In this document: positions 36,901 through 47,057 of the stretch, in pieces | Numbering within the stretch: the first letter of the stretch is position 1 | Layout of the letters: every line of letters starts with the position of its first letter | Assembly (NCBI GenBank): GCA_022036555.1 | Contig: CM039135.1 | Location: 40,340,799 to 40,404,798 of the forward strand | Source: Microstegium vimineum | Lineage: Eukaryota; Streptophyta; Magnoliopsida; Poales; Poaceae | Direction of reading: 5' to 3' | Length of the DNA stretch: 64,000 nucleotides | The notes under the pieces: generated by a model | What the model was told of the DNA's origin: nothing | The model's database searches: none | What the model saw: the letters and a program-made list of their open reading frames with translations, nothing else | Made by a program: the position numbers and the translations under genes

Positions 36901-36983
36901 CAGAAGAGCGGGTAGTGCCTCCTCCACGCCGCTCTGGAAATCAGCAACCCACAGTGGAAAGAAGAGCAACTCCGAATCACCAT
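33982..36983 (-). CDS. RNase H1-type protein with N-terminal hybrid-binding domain
   Basis: Eight exons on the minus strand: 36983-36675, 36597-36439, 36185-36138, 36021-35959, 35807-35715, 35623-35480, 35046-34939, 34148-34097 plus the last piece 34019-33982, all with GT/AG borders and a continuous frame of about 337 codons (nine segments in all). The protein starts with an Arg/Ser/Pro-rich leader that could target an organelle. FYVVRKGDVIGIYKTLSECQ and VFKGYSLRKDTEEYL form the viroplasmin/hybrid-binding domain. The RNase H domain follows with catalytic acids in FDGASKGNPG, NNAAEYRALI, GDSKLV and NSAADAQAN. It would cut RNA in RNA:DNA hybrids (R-loops, primers). Plant relatives occur in nucleus, mitochondria and plastids; the leader suggests an organelle. 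No stops or shifts were seen, so it looks intact. Confidence 0.9.
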
Positions 36984-37434
36984 TAGAGAGGCGGAGGAGA
37001 AGCACAGAAGACACAGAACGGTGACTGGGACCGGAGGTGGGGCTTACCAACCGCCGCCGCGCAGGAGCAGGAGCACACGCGGGCGCAGGCAGGTGCTCCC
37101 CTTCCCTTCCTTCCCAGTGGAGACGGGCAGACGGCGGTGGCGACGAAGATAGAGTGGGCCGGGCAGACTATTGGGATGGATTCTCTTCTAAGCCCACTAA
37201 GTTATGGGCCTTTTCTGAATATCCAAAGCCCATGAAATAAGACAATATCGTGACGTCTGGCGTTGACAGTTTGACTACGATCTTTCCCCATTTCCTTCCT
37301 GCCTTTTCTTGCTCGCTCCTCCTCCTGCACTGCACTGATCGCTACCTCGGTTGCTCCTCACCTTGTTGTCAGATCGATCGAAGTCAGCCATCAAATCCGA
37401 AAAAGAGCCAAGAGAGGTGGCCGAGTCCCAAGCC
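36984..37434. promoter_or_regulatory. Shared upstream region of RNase H1 and MED15-like copy C, with site II motifs
   Basis: Only about 450 bp separate the two divergent start codons. Four site II-type motifs lie within 80 bp: TGGGCC (37155-37160), AGCCCA (37191-37196), TGGGCC (37205-37210) and AGCCCA (37227-37232). Such TGGGCY motifs are typical of plant housekeeping and organelle-related genes and bind TCP factors. A bidirectional promoter is inferred from spacing and motif clustering; transcription starts cannot be located. Confidence 0.6.
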
Positions 37435-40400
37435 ATGGACGGCGCCGCCAACTGGCGCCCCACGCAGGGGGACGGTCCTGCCGCCATCGCCGACGCCGGT
37501 GGCGTCGACCCTAACGGGGCTGTCCTCGCCGGAGGCGACTGGCGCACCCAGCTTCAGCCCGAGGAGCGCAACAGGATCGTCAATATGATGTGCGTCCTCT
37601 CCATCTTCTTTCCCTTCCCCCGCTGTGACGGGAATTATCAAGCAATTCAATTCTTTTCCTTTACCGTGGCGACGGGAATTATCAAGCAATTCAATTCTTT
37701 TCCTTTACCGTGGCGATCTTTTCCTTGAACCGTAGCGACTCCATGCCGCTGCTTTTAGGATTCGATCCGTGGACACTTGCTTCCCTCTCTACTTATTTGT
37801 ATACAGACACTGTCATGATTCCAGGGTAGGGGTTTGCTGATCCATCCGTGCACTCGTTTGTTTCCCCAAAGATTGCCCATTCGTTTGATTGTCCGTGACA
37901 TATGGCTCCATATAGTCGCATTGATGGCATCCAATCCATCATTCTTTATATAAGACTACATCTTTAAACCTAATTTAATTATCAAAATCACCCGTGTATA
38001 GATAGAAACTACTTGACTACTTGTTTAAAGATATCTTTATAAGGCCATCTCTGCACCATAAGCACACATAGGAACACAGCTGCATATCGATGCACATGTG
38101 ACTACTCTTTTTTTTCCTCAGCCACGAGAGGAGACTTTAATGTGCAGTTGAGTTTTTTTAAGGTATGGGAGTAGAATGGGACAACTCATGACTTGATTTT
38201 TTTTTCAAAATTGTTCTTTATCGCCAGTGTAGGGTCAGGGTGGGCATGGCACAGCAGCAGACTACTGACTGTTTCATTTGTGTCAACCTCCTTGCAATAT
38301 AAGCCGTAAACCATCTAAAAAGCCCTCTTCCCTAGACCCTCACCTTGTGTGGAGCAACCATCTAAAAAAACCCCTCCCTAGACCCTCACCTTGTGTGGAG
38401 TTTTTAGCATTGGGTATGCCGTATGCCCCCAGTACATGGTGAAAACTCATGAAGTGAGGCAAAAACATATATATGTTTATTTCTGCCAACTACTTATAAG
38501 TTCACCTATATGCCTGCCATTCGAATGTGTCCATTTTACCCTAGAAGGCTTAGTTCAACCATATGTATGTGCATTAGTGGTCCAAATTTTCATGCCACTT
38601 TTGCCACTAGTACACTATTTATGTACATGTACTGGGGTTTCTGGTTTACTGGGCTAATTAAATGGTAATCAAACACGTTTTTAAGTATATTTCTCAAGTC
38701 TCAATATATAACATCTGGCATTGTATATGTAGAATGGAGACTCTGAAGAAGCATCTGCCAGTATCAGTACCAGAGGGGCTGGGTGAGCTTCACAAAATTG
38801 CTGTGCGATCTGAAGAAAAAATCTATACTGCGGCCATCAACCAGGTATATTAAACCTAACTCTACTATGCTCCCAATACGGAGTCAGAATGTTTAGTCAT
38901 GGGGTAGGTCAATGATATAAAAGTTTGATCTATGAATAATCTGAAAGGCTTTTAAGTCAATTTTAGATGCTTTTAGCATCTTTTTATCATACTAACATAC
39001 ATGACGGAGCAATGCATGGATACTGTGCTAGTCATACTTAGGAGGTGTGGTACCAAAATATCATGGACCCATGCACCTTGCACATGTAAGCTGTATTAAT
39101 GTAAAACCACAACTTAAATCCTTCTATTTTGTATGATTCAGTCTGATTATTTGCGGAAGATTTCTTTGAAAATGTTGTCCATGGCAACACAGACAAATGC
39201 ACAACAGAACCCTGGAAATGCTCAAGTGATTTCAGATCAAAACCCCCATGATCCAGGTACCATACACAGCAAATGCAACATTACACTTATTTTTTTTTGC
39301 TATCAATGTATTTGCTTCTCAAAAAAGTGACCACATGCAAGATATTTGGGCGATAAGTAAGTTTTCCATGTTAAGAGAGTTTACTTCTCACTGGCAGAAT
39401 ACATGGTTTTTACTTTCACTTGCTACCTAATATGCTACTCTGCAATACTTCTTTGTACTCTATCCTTTATTCCTTTAGTTCACTGTTCTGACTCCTTCCA
39501 TTAGTAGCACAGAAATTTTCCACTCGCTGCTTGCATCTGGCTCTATGCTGTACAAGGTACTTGATTGCTTATTGAGTTTTGACAACCTTTGCTTTCTACG
39601 CAGCATCTGTGGATTACACTGCTCAAACTGGTCATCCAGGCGCAGTTGATCTGCAAGAGGAGTTATATCAAATGGTAAAGCATGCTACAATCCAGTTGGC
39701 ATTGTCGCTTTTAGCTCACTTTAACCTTTATAGATAGGATTTCTACTTTGTGTTGCCCCTAAATTACTTCTGATTTCTATTGGTCTGTTCTTTTGCCGAA
39801 TAAACCTCCTTCTTTCTGCTATTTTTTAAGAATAAGTTGGAATTGAAATCCATACAACAATGATATTTTAGCATTTGTACGTAGATGTGCTATTTTCTTT
39901 TTTTCCTCGAACAACGCAGGAGAGCTGTGTGTCATTTCATTAAGGAAAGGAAAATGGAGAGACACTAGTCTACTCCAAGTACAAGGGGGAAAAAACTAAG
40001 TCCCGCACCCAAAACTTAAAACCAAGAAAAAACAGCCTGGCACACATCAAGTCTGTGTGCTTAGCAGCTGAAGGAACATCTCATTAAGAGCAGAGGCTCC
40101 AGCCATGCACCACAAAGTACTCTCATTAGCCACAGCTTGCAGAACCAATTGAACATTTGGAGGAGCTCCTTCAAACACACAAGCATTACGATGCTTCCAT
40201 ATTTCCCAAGCGACCAAGATGATTAAAGAATTCAGCCCTTTTCTCATTTTTTTTAGCAAACCTCTTGATTGCTTGGCACCACCAATTGGAAAATTGAGAC
40301 TCTCCAGGCTGAGAAGCAATAGTTAGTAAACCCAGTCTGCTTGATCACATAAGGGTCAGGCTGAAGGGTGGGGTAACCCACGTTTAGCCAGCCGATCAGC

Positions 40401-41526
40401 CGTCCAACAACGGTTGTTGATGCCCAGCCAGATAAAATATTTGCACTTTAAAAGAGCCCAACTCCTCCAGATCCTTTTCCAGGGAGAAAATCTGATCGGT
40501 CCCAGGAAAAAAAGCAGCATAGGCCAACTTGCTGGAGTAGATGCCAGATTGTGTCAACTTCCAACGAAATTGATCAGGAGTATCTCCCTGCAAAATTACC
40601 CCATTCACCAAATCCCAGATCTGCAAATATTCCACCAAGACCTGAACAGATAGAGCGCCTCTGATGTCTTTCACCCATCCACAATTGTTGAGGGCATGTG
40701 GAACTGTCCTAGTTTTTATTATTCTGTTATGAACCAAACTGTACAGGTTTGGGGCAAGTTCAGCCATAGTATTTACTTGTAACCAATGATCCTTTTAGAA
40801 TTTAATAGATTCTCCGCTGCCCAAAACGCAGATAACAGACATGTCAAAAAAGTCTCTGGCATTATGCGGAACTTGGATAGGTAGGCAGACCATTAGTCTT
40901 TTATGGAGCAGATGGTGTCTAGATGTACGAAGGCTACTTTTTTTTTAGGCAGTAAGTTTTTAATAAGTTATTTGGGATGATATAAAGAACACATGATTCA
41001 TTCAGTGGACTTTGTAGTTACCATTTTTGTGCCAGATTCCATGCTTGTAATTGCAACCAATCGATCTTGAACCATATTTGTGGCTTAATGGAAAGCCTTG
41101 TTCTATTCAATTTTTACCTTCTGTATACTCATCAACATGTAAACTTGGCAACCAATTTATGATTTTTTGTTCATTTGTGCACAGATTAAGAGCTTAAAGG
41201 ACCAGTACTTCGTGGAATTGAATGATTTGTACAATAAGATATCCATCAAGATACAACATATTGACAACCACATGCCTGCTCAAAAGTCAGCAGAGCAGTA
41301 TGAAAAGATGAAGTGCTTTAAAGTAATGTTGGAGCGCACATTGCATTTCCTGCAAGTTAACAAGAGCAGCATTCTGCCAGGTTTTAGGGAAAAAATTCCT
41401 ATTTACGAGAGGCAAATTCTCAGTATCATAAATTCACAAAGAAGGAAGCCTGTGCAGTCACCTGGACAGCAAACGTTTCAGCAATCTGGTGGGCAAGCTC
41501 CTAGCTCTAACATTTCACAAATCTGA
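37435..41526 (+). CDS. MED15-like gene without Gln-rich region, copy C
   Basis: Five exons with intact splice signals: 37435-37589, 38733-38844, 39142-39256, 39604-39674 and 41185-41526. They correspond to exons 1, 2, 3, 5 and the first quarter of exon 6 in the full gene at 51763-61027; exon 4 (1254 bp, a multiple of three) is absent, so the frame is kept. The open frame predicts about 264 residues: NWRPTQG leader, KIX domain (DWRTQLQP, METLKKHLPVSVPEGLGE, DYLRKISLKMLSM), then LQEELYQM and IKSLKDQYFVELNDLYNK. Similarity ends at SSNISQ, and a stop follows one codon later. In full MED15 the KIX part contacts activators and the C-terminus joins the Mediator tail; here the latter is lacking. A LINE piece sits in the last intron. 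Confidence 0.82.
37627..37714. repeat. Perfect 44-bp tandem duplication in intron 1 of copy C
   Basis: Two adjacent identical 44-bp units (37627-37670, 37671-37714) beginning GACGGGAATTATCAAGCAAT. The related intron of copy D has a single, diverged version near 51953. Confidence 0.9.
39893..40885 (-). mobile_element. 5'-truncated LINE fragment in last intron of copy C
   Basis: Minus-strand pieces of a plant non-LTR retrotransposon 3' end: DQFRWKLTQSGIYSSKLAY (about 40590) and LIILVAWEIWKHRNACVFEG (about 40200) are typical of the region after the LINE reverse transcriptase. The homologous introns of copies C' and D lack this block. A T-rich stretch near 39895 would be the element's poly(A). 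Frames are broken and the 5' part is missing, which is normal for LINE copies. Confidence 0.75.
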
Positions 41527-41529
41527 AGG

Positions 41530-41761
41530 CAATGTTTATGCTGGAAGGAGACAATTCTAATTGTTTAGACTCAAAAAATTGCAAATGGCAAACCATATAG
41601 CGTTTTTCCTTCACCAAATGTGGTTCTTATTTGTGTTTGTTATTGTTGTAAATGCTACTCTGCAATATTTGTTTGTACTCTATCCTTTGATTCACTGTTC
41701 TGACTTTTTCCACTAGTAGCACAGAAAATTGCCACTCACTCCTTGCATCTGACTCTATGCC
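41530..41761 (+). pseudogene. Start of partial MED15 copy C' (intron 4-like sequence)
   Basis: Non-coding sequence matching intron 4 of copy D (about 57090-57230): CCTTCACCAAATGTGGTTCT and CACAGAAAATTGCCACTC. It begins a second, partial MED15 unit directly behind the truncated end of copy C. The last five bases, ATGCC, are the left target duplication of the Gypsy element. Confidence 0.7.
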
Positions 41762-42169
41762 TGTCAAGGGCGGTATGCGGCAGGGACGCCGGGCCTCGAC
41801 TACGGAGCTTGTACCCGCGCTCCGTGGTAAACACGACGGGGTTATGCCCCCACGTCGCTCAACACTCGCCGGGTTTTGCCCCAGGCTCGTGGCTTAGAGA
41901 AGAGGTAGGAGATTAGATTGAATGATTCTTGCTTAATCTCTCAATGTGTGGTTACAGGAATATATGGCCTCCGGCCCAACCACTCTTCCTAAACTTAAGG
42001 ACTGCCAAAGGAAAATAACCAAAAAGAAGGAAACAACCAATTACTCTCTTCCTTCTAATCTTAGCCACTTGACGTGATCACCGGCTGACTCAGGCGTGCT
42101 GCTCGATCAGCAGCGCGGCGCACATCGCGTGCCCTGCGGTGCCGCGTGTACGTGTGCCCGTACATTACA
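41762..42169 (-). repeat. Gypsy 3' LTR
   Basis: 408 bp, TGTCAAGGGCGG to GTACATTACA on the plus strand. It is the downstream LTR of the minus-strand element. Confidence 0.93.
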
Positions 42170-42204
42170 TCTCTCCCCTACTCGAGAGGCAGCTCGTCCT
42201 CGAG

Positions 42205-44210
42205 CTAAAATTGGGGATATCGGGTGCGGAGCGAGTCGACATCCTCCCATGTTGCTGAAGCTGGCGACGCCCCCTTCCACTGAACGAGGACCTGGCGCAC
42301 TCCGCGCGCCAAGCGTGACTTGACAGCCCGCTCCGGCTCTGGAACGATCGCGCCATGGCGAACAGGAGGGAGGGCTGGTGGTTCCTGCGGTGGGTTGCCA
42401 TGGAATTTCTTGAGCAGCCCAACGTGGAAGACATCGTGGAGGCGAGCTTGAGGAGGCAGGGCCAGGCGGACTGCGACGTCGTTGATGAGCTCGACGACGC
42501 GGTATGGCCCGTAGAAGCGAGGCTTGAGCTTTCCAGCCGATGCTTGGGGCATGGATGCAGTAGGCCGCTGACGAAGTCGAAGCAGGACCCAGTCGCCTGC
42601 CTGGTAGGTGACCTCGCGGTGGAGATGGTCGTAGTGGCGCTTCTGTATGGCCTGGGCCTGCTCGAGCCGGTGCCGAATGTCCTCCAGGAACTCCGTGCGT
42701 TCCTCCAGCGTGCGGGCCACCGTCGGCACCCTGGAGTCACCATGCGCGTAGGTGCGCAGGGATGGTGGATCGCGACCGTAGACGACGCGGAACGGCGTGT
42801 CGCGCAACGACGACTGGAAGGCGGTGTTGAAGACGTACTCCGCCCATGGAAGCCAGCGTAGCCAGTCGCGTGGACGATCACCTGTCAAGCATCGAAGGTA
42901 CATGATGATGACTTTGTTAGCGGACTCCGATTGCCCATCCGACTGCGGGTGGAAAGCCGTCGTCATCCGCAGCTTGGTGCCACTCAGGCGCATCAGCTCG
43001 TCCTAGAAATTGGAGGTGAACACGGAGTCGCGGTCGGAGACGATGGACTGCGGAATGCCGTGCAGCCGAACGATTTCGGAGAAGAAGGACTGGGCCACAG
43101 TCTCCGCCGAGTACGGGTGCGCCAGGGGTATAAAGTGTGCGTACTTGCTGAAACGGTCCACCACCGTCAAGATGACTGACTTGCCCCGTACGCGCGGCAG
43201 CGCCTCGACGAAGTCCATGGCGATGTCCGACCAAACACCCTGTGGCACCGGTACTGGCAACAGCAGTCCGGCCGGGTGGAGATGTTCCGGCTTGTTGCGC
43301 TGGCACACTGTACACGCACGAACAAGGTCCTGCACCACACGTTTCATGTTAGGGAAGTGGAAGTCGCGGCGGAGTCGGTGCAGCGTGCGCTGGACGCCCT
43401 CATGGCCCTCCTCATGGACCGCCCGCAGCACCTCCTGCAGCAGCGGTGAGTCAGGCGGCAGGTACAGCCGTCCGCCGTAGTGGACCAGCCCGTCGGTGAA
43501 GGCCCAGGGCTGCGACTTGGAGCCGCGGCTGATGGCGTCCTGTAGGGCAACCAGCTCCGGGTCGGAGGCATGAGCTTGGCGAAGGCGGTCGAGGAAGTCG
43601 AAGCGCGGTCCGGACAGCAGCATCACCGAGCCCTCCTCCGGAGTATCGCGGCGCGACAGGGCGTCTGCCACGACATTTGTATGCCCCGGCTTGTACTCAA
43701 CAGTGAAGTCGAAGCCGAGGAGTTTCCCGACCCAATGGTGTTGCGGGATCGTGGACAGCCTCTGATCCAACAAGTACTTGAGGTTGTAATGATCTGTCTT
43801 GACCTCGAAGCGCCGCCCCCAAAGGTAGGGCCTCCAGTGGCGCACGGCCTGGACGAGGCCGATCAGTTCGCGCTCGTACGCCGCGAGAGCTCGGTGCCGG
43901 GGACCCACAGGCCGGCTGAAGAAGGCCACCGGGTGGCTGTCCTGGACCAGCACCGCCCCGAAGCCATGCGAGGACGCGTCGCACTCGACGACGAACGTCT
44001 TGGAGAAGTCCGGCATGGCGAGCACCGGGGCCGAGGTGACCGCTGCCTTTAGCGCGGTGAACGCCGCAGCCGCGTCGGGCGACCAAGCGAACCCGTCCTT
44101 CTTGAGCAGGGCGGTGAGAGGCGCGGCGATGGTGCCGTAGTTGTGCACGAACTTCCGGTAGTACCCGTCAAGTCCCACGAAGCCGCGCACGGCGCGCGCG
44201 CGGATCGTGG
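42205..44210 (-). pseudogene. Gypsy RNase H-integrase-chromodomain frame, with one nonsense codon
   Basis: Continuation in a shifted frame from about 44195: RGFVGLDGYYRKFV, RNase H part with VVECDASSHGFGAVL, integrase zinc-binding HHCC (HEEGHEG ... CTVCQRNK), and catalytic core with DFVEALPRVRGKSV and SDRDSVFTSNF. An in-frame TAG at about 43003 interrupts, after which the same frame goes on with the third catalytic acid in HPQSDGQSESANK and ends in a chromodomain-like VLVQWKGASPASATWEDVD (near 42260). The chromodomain directs integration to certain chromatin in this group. Three lesions in all make the copy non-autonomous. Confidence 0.9.
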
Positions 44211-44234
44211 CTGCTGCCAGTCCCGCACAGCCTA

Positions 44235-46445
44235 CACCTTTGTCGGATCCATGGCGACGCCCGCGGCCGACACCACGTGGCCGAGGTACGCGACGGAAGA
44301 CGCCGCGAACGCGCATTTGGAGCGCTTCACGAAGAGCTGGTGCTGCTGGAGCGCCCCGAAGACGACGCGCAGGTGGCGTAGGTGATCCGCCCATGTACGA
44401 CTGTAAATCAGAATGTCATCAAAAAACACAAGCACAAAGCGGCGGAGGAAGGGCCGAAGGACGTCATTCATCAAAGCTTGGAACGTAGCGGGGGCGTTGC
44501 ACAGCCCGAACGCCATGACCAAGAACTCGTACAGGCCGTCATGAGTCCTGAACGCCGTCTTGTGTATGTCAGCCGGACGCATGCGGACTTGGTGATACCC
44601 CGAACGCAGATCGAGCTTGGTGAAGAAGCACGCCCCATGGAGCTCGTCCAGCAGCTCGTCGACGACGAGGATGGGGAACGCGTCCTTGACGGTGAGCGCG
44701 TTGAGTGCCCGGTAGTCGACGCAGAAACGCCACGACCCGTCCGGTTTCTTGACGAGGAGGACCGGGGACGAGAACGCGGAATCGCTGCGCCGCACGATGC
44801 CCTGCTCAATCATCGCGGCGCATTGCCGCTCCAATTCATCCTTGTGGGCCGCTGGGTACCTGTACGGCCGGACGGCCACCGGCAACGCGCCCGTCTTGAG
44901 GACGATGTTGTGGTCACGTGCACGTGGCGGTGGCAGCCCGGTGGGCTCGGCGAAGAGGCCGCTGAACGCGGTCAGCAGCTCCTCCAACAAGGCTGCCGGC
45001 GCCGTGATGTTGGAGAGGCGCGGTGCTCGCTGTGCGGCCACGTCCTCCCAGCAGATAGTGCGGCCATGGCGCGTAAAGGCCACGGTGCGCGTGGTCAAGT
45101 CCCACACCATCTTGCCCAGCGTGACCATACACTGGGTGCCGAGGACGACGTCGTAGCCGGCGAGCGGCATCACGTAGAGGTCGACGCAGAAGTTCTCGCC
45201 GGCAATGGCGATCGAGGCCTGACGGAGGACGCCCGGGCATGCGATGCGTTCGCCATTGGCCACGGTGGCGGTGAGGCGCGGGCTGGACTGGACGGCGAGC
45301 CCTGTGCGCGCTGCAGCCGCCTCTGCGATGAAGTTGTGCGTGGAGCCGGTGTCCAGCAGGGCAGTGAGCGTCACCGTGCCCACTGTCACGCGCACCTGCA
45401 TGGAGTCACAAATGGGCATACCAGCCACTGCTCGAAGGGAGAACAGCGGTGCAGCGAGGTCGGCATCGGCGGCCGCCAGAGCCGCGTCCTCCAACTCGAT
45501 GCCGTCAATGTAGAAGATGCGGCGGCACACCCGATTGTGCCCTCGTGAGTATGGCTCATTACAGTTGTAACACAGGCCAAGGCGACGTCGCTCCGCTTGT
45601 TCCTCTGTCGAGAGCCGCTTGGATGGCCCAGCCGCGCCGCGGGGTGGGGGCGCCGGAAGGGCCAGCTGCTGGTGCGGCGCTGGGAGGGCCGGCACCGGGA
45701 GCACCTGCGGAGGGGGCGCGGCGCCCGCTGGCAGCACTGGTCGTGGAGGCGGGGCTGGCAGGATCGCCCGCGGAGCCGCCCGAGGAGGCAGTTGGCTGAG
45801 CCGGTCCAGTTCGATCAGCTCCAACGTCCTGGCCAGACTCATGGCCGCGGCCAAGGTTCCCGGCGCGTGGAAGCGCACCTGATGGCTCAGCGGAGGCAGC
45901 AAACCTCCGGTGTACAGCTGTACACGCTGGCTTTCCTCCAGTCGACCAGCCCGCGGAAGAAGAGCCTGGAAACGGTTGGAGTATTCCTCCACCGATCCGG
46001 TGCGTCGGCACTCCGTGAGCTCGAACAGCGGCGCGGATCGCAGCGCCGGGCCGAACCGAAGATTGAGGAGCTCCTTGAAGCGACCCCACGGCGGCGTGCC
46101 TTCATCCTCCTGGAGTTGGAGGAACCACAATTGGGCCACGTCCTCCAGGTTGTACGACGCCATCCACACCTTCTCCTCCGGCATGGTGCGCTGCTGACGG
46201 AAATAAGACTCACACCGATTCAGGAAGATCAGTGGGTCGGACTTGCCGTCGAATCGCGGGAAGTCCATCTTCTGGAATCGCGGAGGGCGATCCGGTGGGT
46301 GCTGGTCGTGGGAGTGGACGCTGGAGTCGGCGGAAGAGCCGATCTTCTCCTGCATGGTCGCCATGTCGTTTTGCATCTTGGACATATCGGTGGTGAGTGT
46401 CTGGAGCAGCTTCATCACGTTGGCAATGGAGGGCTGATCGCCCAT
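44235..46445 (-). pseudogene. Gypsy gag-protease-RT frame, ends at a premature stop
   Basis: The frame is open from the LTR; the preferred start is the ATG at 46445 (MGDQPSIANVMKLL), because the earlier ATG at 46649 lies inside the LTR. Contents in order: gag with FPRFDGKSDPLIFLNRCESY, knuckle CYNCNEPYSRGHNRVC (near 45570), protease LLDTGSTHNFI (near 45350), and RT with WRFCVDYRALN, FFTKLDLRSGYHQ and FFDDILIYS (near 44420). The reading stops with TAG at about 44234, within the RT/RNase H connection, at a place where a sense codon is normal. A two-base gain in a GCGCGC run follows shortly after. The enzyme part is therefore split. Confidence 0.9.
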
Positions 46446-46564
46446 GGCTGGCGATGAAGAGGTGGCTGTGGACGGGGAAGGAGGAGATGGTGGCGGCTGG
46501 TGGGCTGGTTGCGCGACGGCTGTGGAGGATTGGTTGGATGTGGTGGGAGAGGATCGACGAGACT

Positions 46565-46576
46565 GAGATACCAGGT
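46565..46576 (-). promoter_or_regulatory. Gypsy primer-binding site
   Basis: On the minus strand TGGTATCTCAG starts two bases after the LTR end. It resembles the initiator tRNA-Met site TGGTATCAGAGC in its first seven bases. Confidence 0.6.
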
Positions 46577-46985
46577 TGTCAAGGGCGGTATGCGGCAGGG
46601 ACGCCGGGCCTCGACTACGGAGCTCGTACCTGCGCTCCGTGGTAAACACGACGGGGTTATGCCCCCACGTCGCTCAACACTCGCCGGGTTTTGTCCCCAG
46701 GCTCGTGGCTTAGAGAAGAGGTAGGAGATTAGATTGAATGATTCTTGCTTAATCTCTCAATGTGCGGTTACAGGAATATATGGCCTCCGGCCCAACCACT
46801 CTTCCTAAACTTAAGGACTGCCAAAGGAAAATAACCAAAAAGAAGGAAACAACCAATTACTCTCTTCCTTCTAATCTTAGCCACTTGACGTGATCACCGG
46901 CTGACTCAGGCGTGCTGCTCAATCAGCAGCGCGGCGCACATCGCGTGCCCTGCGGTGCCGCGTGTACGTGTGCCCGTACATTACA
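46577..46985 (-). repeat. Gypsy 5' LTR
   Basis: 409 bp, nearly identical to 41762-42169. It holds the promoter side of the minus-strand element. Confidence 0.93.
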
Positions 46986-47057
46986 ATGCCGTACAAGGTA
47001 CTTGATTGCTTGTTCATGGTGCTGATTGAGTTTTGACAACCTTGTTTTTCTATGCAG

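Larger units (their letters stand above)
41762..46985 (-). mobile_element. Complete Gypsy chromovirus (Reina-like size), minus strand
   Basis: A 5224-bp LTR retrotransposon with LTRs at 41762-42169 and 46577-46985 and a perfect 5-bp target duplication ATGCC (41757-41761 and 46986-46990). LTR ends are TG..CA. The two LTRs differ by four substitutions and one inserted base, so the insertion is recent, roughly a few hundred thousand years at commonly used grass LTR rates. Read on the minus strand: primer site starting TGGTATCTCA (46574 downward), gag, protease, RT, RNase H, integrase and a C-terminal chromodomain-like segment. Order and chromodomain make it a chromovirus; short LTRs and total length suggest the Reina clade. 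It sits in an intron-like segment of MED15 copy C'. Confidence 0.95.

Noticed and set aside
43010..44052. Plus-strand open frames of 156 and 160 codons
   Set aside because: Antisense of the Gypsy RNase H and integrase.
44382..45548. 388-codon open frame on the plus strand
   Set aside because: Antisense shadow of the GC-rich Gypsy gag-pol; no domain of its own.
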